A DNA stretch of 64,000 nt from Microbacterium proteolyticum (GTDB taxonomy: Bacteria > Actinomycetota > Actinomycetes > Actinomycetales > Microbacteriaceae). Where the stretch lies: NCBI RefSeq assembly GCF_014192415.1, contig NZ_JACHXY010000003.1:1-64000 (forward strand). The letters are read 5' to 3'. A program made the translations under genes and the position numbers. Below the pieces are notes generated by a model. It did no database searches. It was not told where the DNA came from and was given only the letters and a program-made list of their open reading frames with translations. Positions 63,584 through 64,000 of this stretch are shown piece by piece. Every line of letters begins with the position of its first letter. The first letter of the stretch is position 1.

Positions 63584-64000
63584 ATGCCCGTCACCCCTCC
63601 GGCCCACCACGCGCGGCGCCGCCCCGACTCGGGCGTGCGGCGCGGTCTGAAGCTGGCGGCGATCGCCCTGGCCGTCCTCGTGGTGGCATCCGTCGCCGTC
63701 GGCGGGTTCTACGCGTGGTCGCTCACCCAGCGCCTGCAGGAGGCCGCGGTGCCGCTTCCGGACGCGCCCGCCGAGCCCCCCGCGCTCAGCGCCTACTCAG
63801 GGCCCTTCGCGGTGCTGGTGGTCGGAACCGACGAGTGCGACGACGTCGTCGCCGGAGCGTTCGGCGACCGCTGCTCCGACCCCGAGAACGCCGGCACCCG
63901 CAACGACGTCAACATGCTCGTGCACGTCTCCGCCAACCCCCGACGCGTCACCGTCGTGTCGTTCCCGCGCGACCTGCAGGTCGAGATCCCGGAGTGCACG
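63584..64000 (+). CDS. LCP (LytR-CpsA-Psr) family protein, 5' part only
   Basis: The reading frame runs off the right edge after 139 codons. A short basic N-terminus precedes a membrane span (residues about 24-46, LAAIALAVLVVASVAVGGFYAW). The extracytoplasmic LCP domain then begins, with FAVLVVGTDECDD, GTRNDVNMLVHV and VTVVSFPRDLQVEIP, including the pyrophosphate-binding Arg and Asp residues. LCP enzymes link wall glycopolymers to peptidoglycan. The domain is cut off before its C-terminal motifs. Confidence 0.9.
   Translation, partial: MPVTPPAHHARRRPDSGVRRGLKLAAIALAVLVVASVAVGGFYAWSLTQRLQEAAVPLPDAPAEPPALSAYSGPFAVLVVGTDECDDVVAGAFGDRCSDPENAGTRNDVNMLVHVSANPRRVTVVSFPRDLQVEIPECT

Overview
The window is about 70% GC, has short intergenic gaps, many GTG starts and many 4-base GTGA/ATGA gene overlaps. 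The gene content and order point to an actinobacterium of the Microbacteriaceae, most likely Microbacterium or a close relative. Evidence for this includes an actinobacterial rRNA-leader boxA at the left edge, the mfd/pth/rplY/prs/glmU/ispE/rsmA/tatD/metG/rsmI/pmt gene set, an F420-type oxidoreductase and several apparently leaderless promoters. The genus call is inference; no rRNA gene lies inside the window.

The backbone is a set of housekeeping genes, mostly on the minus strand: mfd (0.4-4 kb), pth and rplY (5.5-6.8 kb), prs, glmU and tRNA-Gln (27-30 kb), an ABC-F ATPase (31-33 kb), ispE (37 kb), rsmA (41 kb), tatD and metG (43.5-46 kb), rsmI (46-47 kb) and the protein O-mannosyltransferase gene (47-48.7 kb, plus strand). 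Nearly the same set forms one block in other actinobacteria. Here it is opened in several places by metabolic or surface-related islands.

Island 1 (7-27 kb) holds four units. First is an IclR-controlled sugar-acid-like catabolic locus: an MHS-family transporter, a fumarylacetoacetase-fold protein, a D-2-hydroxyacid dehydrogenase and a 3-hydroxyisobutyrate-dehydrogenase-like enzyme. Second is a gluconate/idonate locus with gntP, two dehydrogenases, a GntR regulator, gluconokinase and 6-phosphogluconate dehydrogenase. Third is a VanZ-like protein with a two-component system and a proline-rich secreted protein. Fourth is a flavinylation/electron-transfer operon: an FMN-binding lipoprotein, ApbE and an NqrB-like membrane domain fused to a ferredoxin-reductase module. 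Smaller insertions bring a glycine-betaine-type ABC transporter with a DUF427 protein (33-36.7 kb), a Stealth-family phosphotransferase facing a calcineurin-like phosphodiesterase (38-40.6 kb), and a sugar porter (41.8-43.2 kb).

The right part (48.7-64 kb) carries a small SMC/RecF-like ATPase, a GDP-6-deoxymannose synthesis pair (gmd and an rmd-like reductase), a DUF255 thioredoxin-fold protein, an aldo/keto reductase, and a pyrimidine- or hydantoin-degradation locus. That locus has a divergent MocR regulator, beta-ureidopropionase-like amidohydrolase, dihydropyrimidinase, a TIGR03842-type F420 oxidoreductase and a thiamine-precursor-type ABC transporter. One permease gene of this transporter is interrupted by an in-frame TGA. 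The window ends inside an LCP (LytR-CpsA-Psr) gene.

No CRISPR array, prophage, transposase or integrase was seen. The most interesting non-coding signals are a strongly over-represented heptamer GGATGCC on both strands, a tRNA-Gln whose 3' end touches the glmU start codon, paired IclR-type palindromes on promoters, and two palindromic intergenic repeats.
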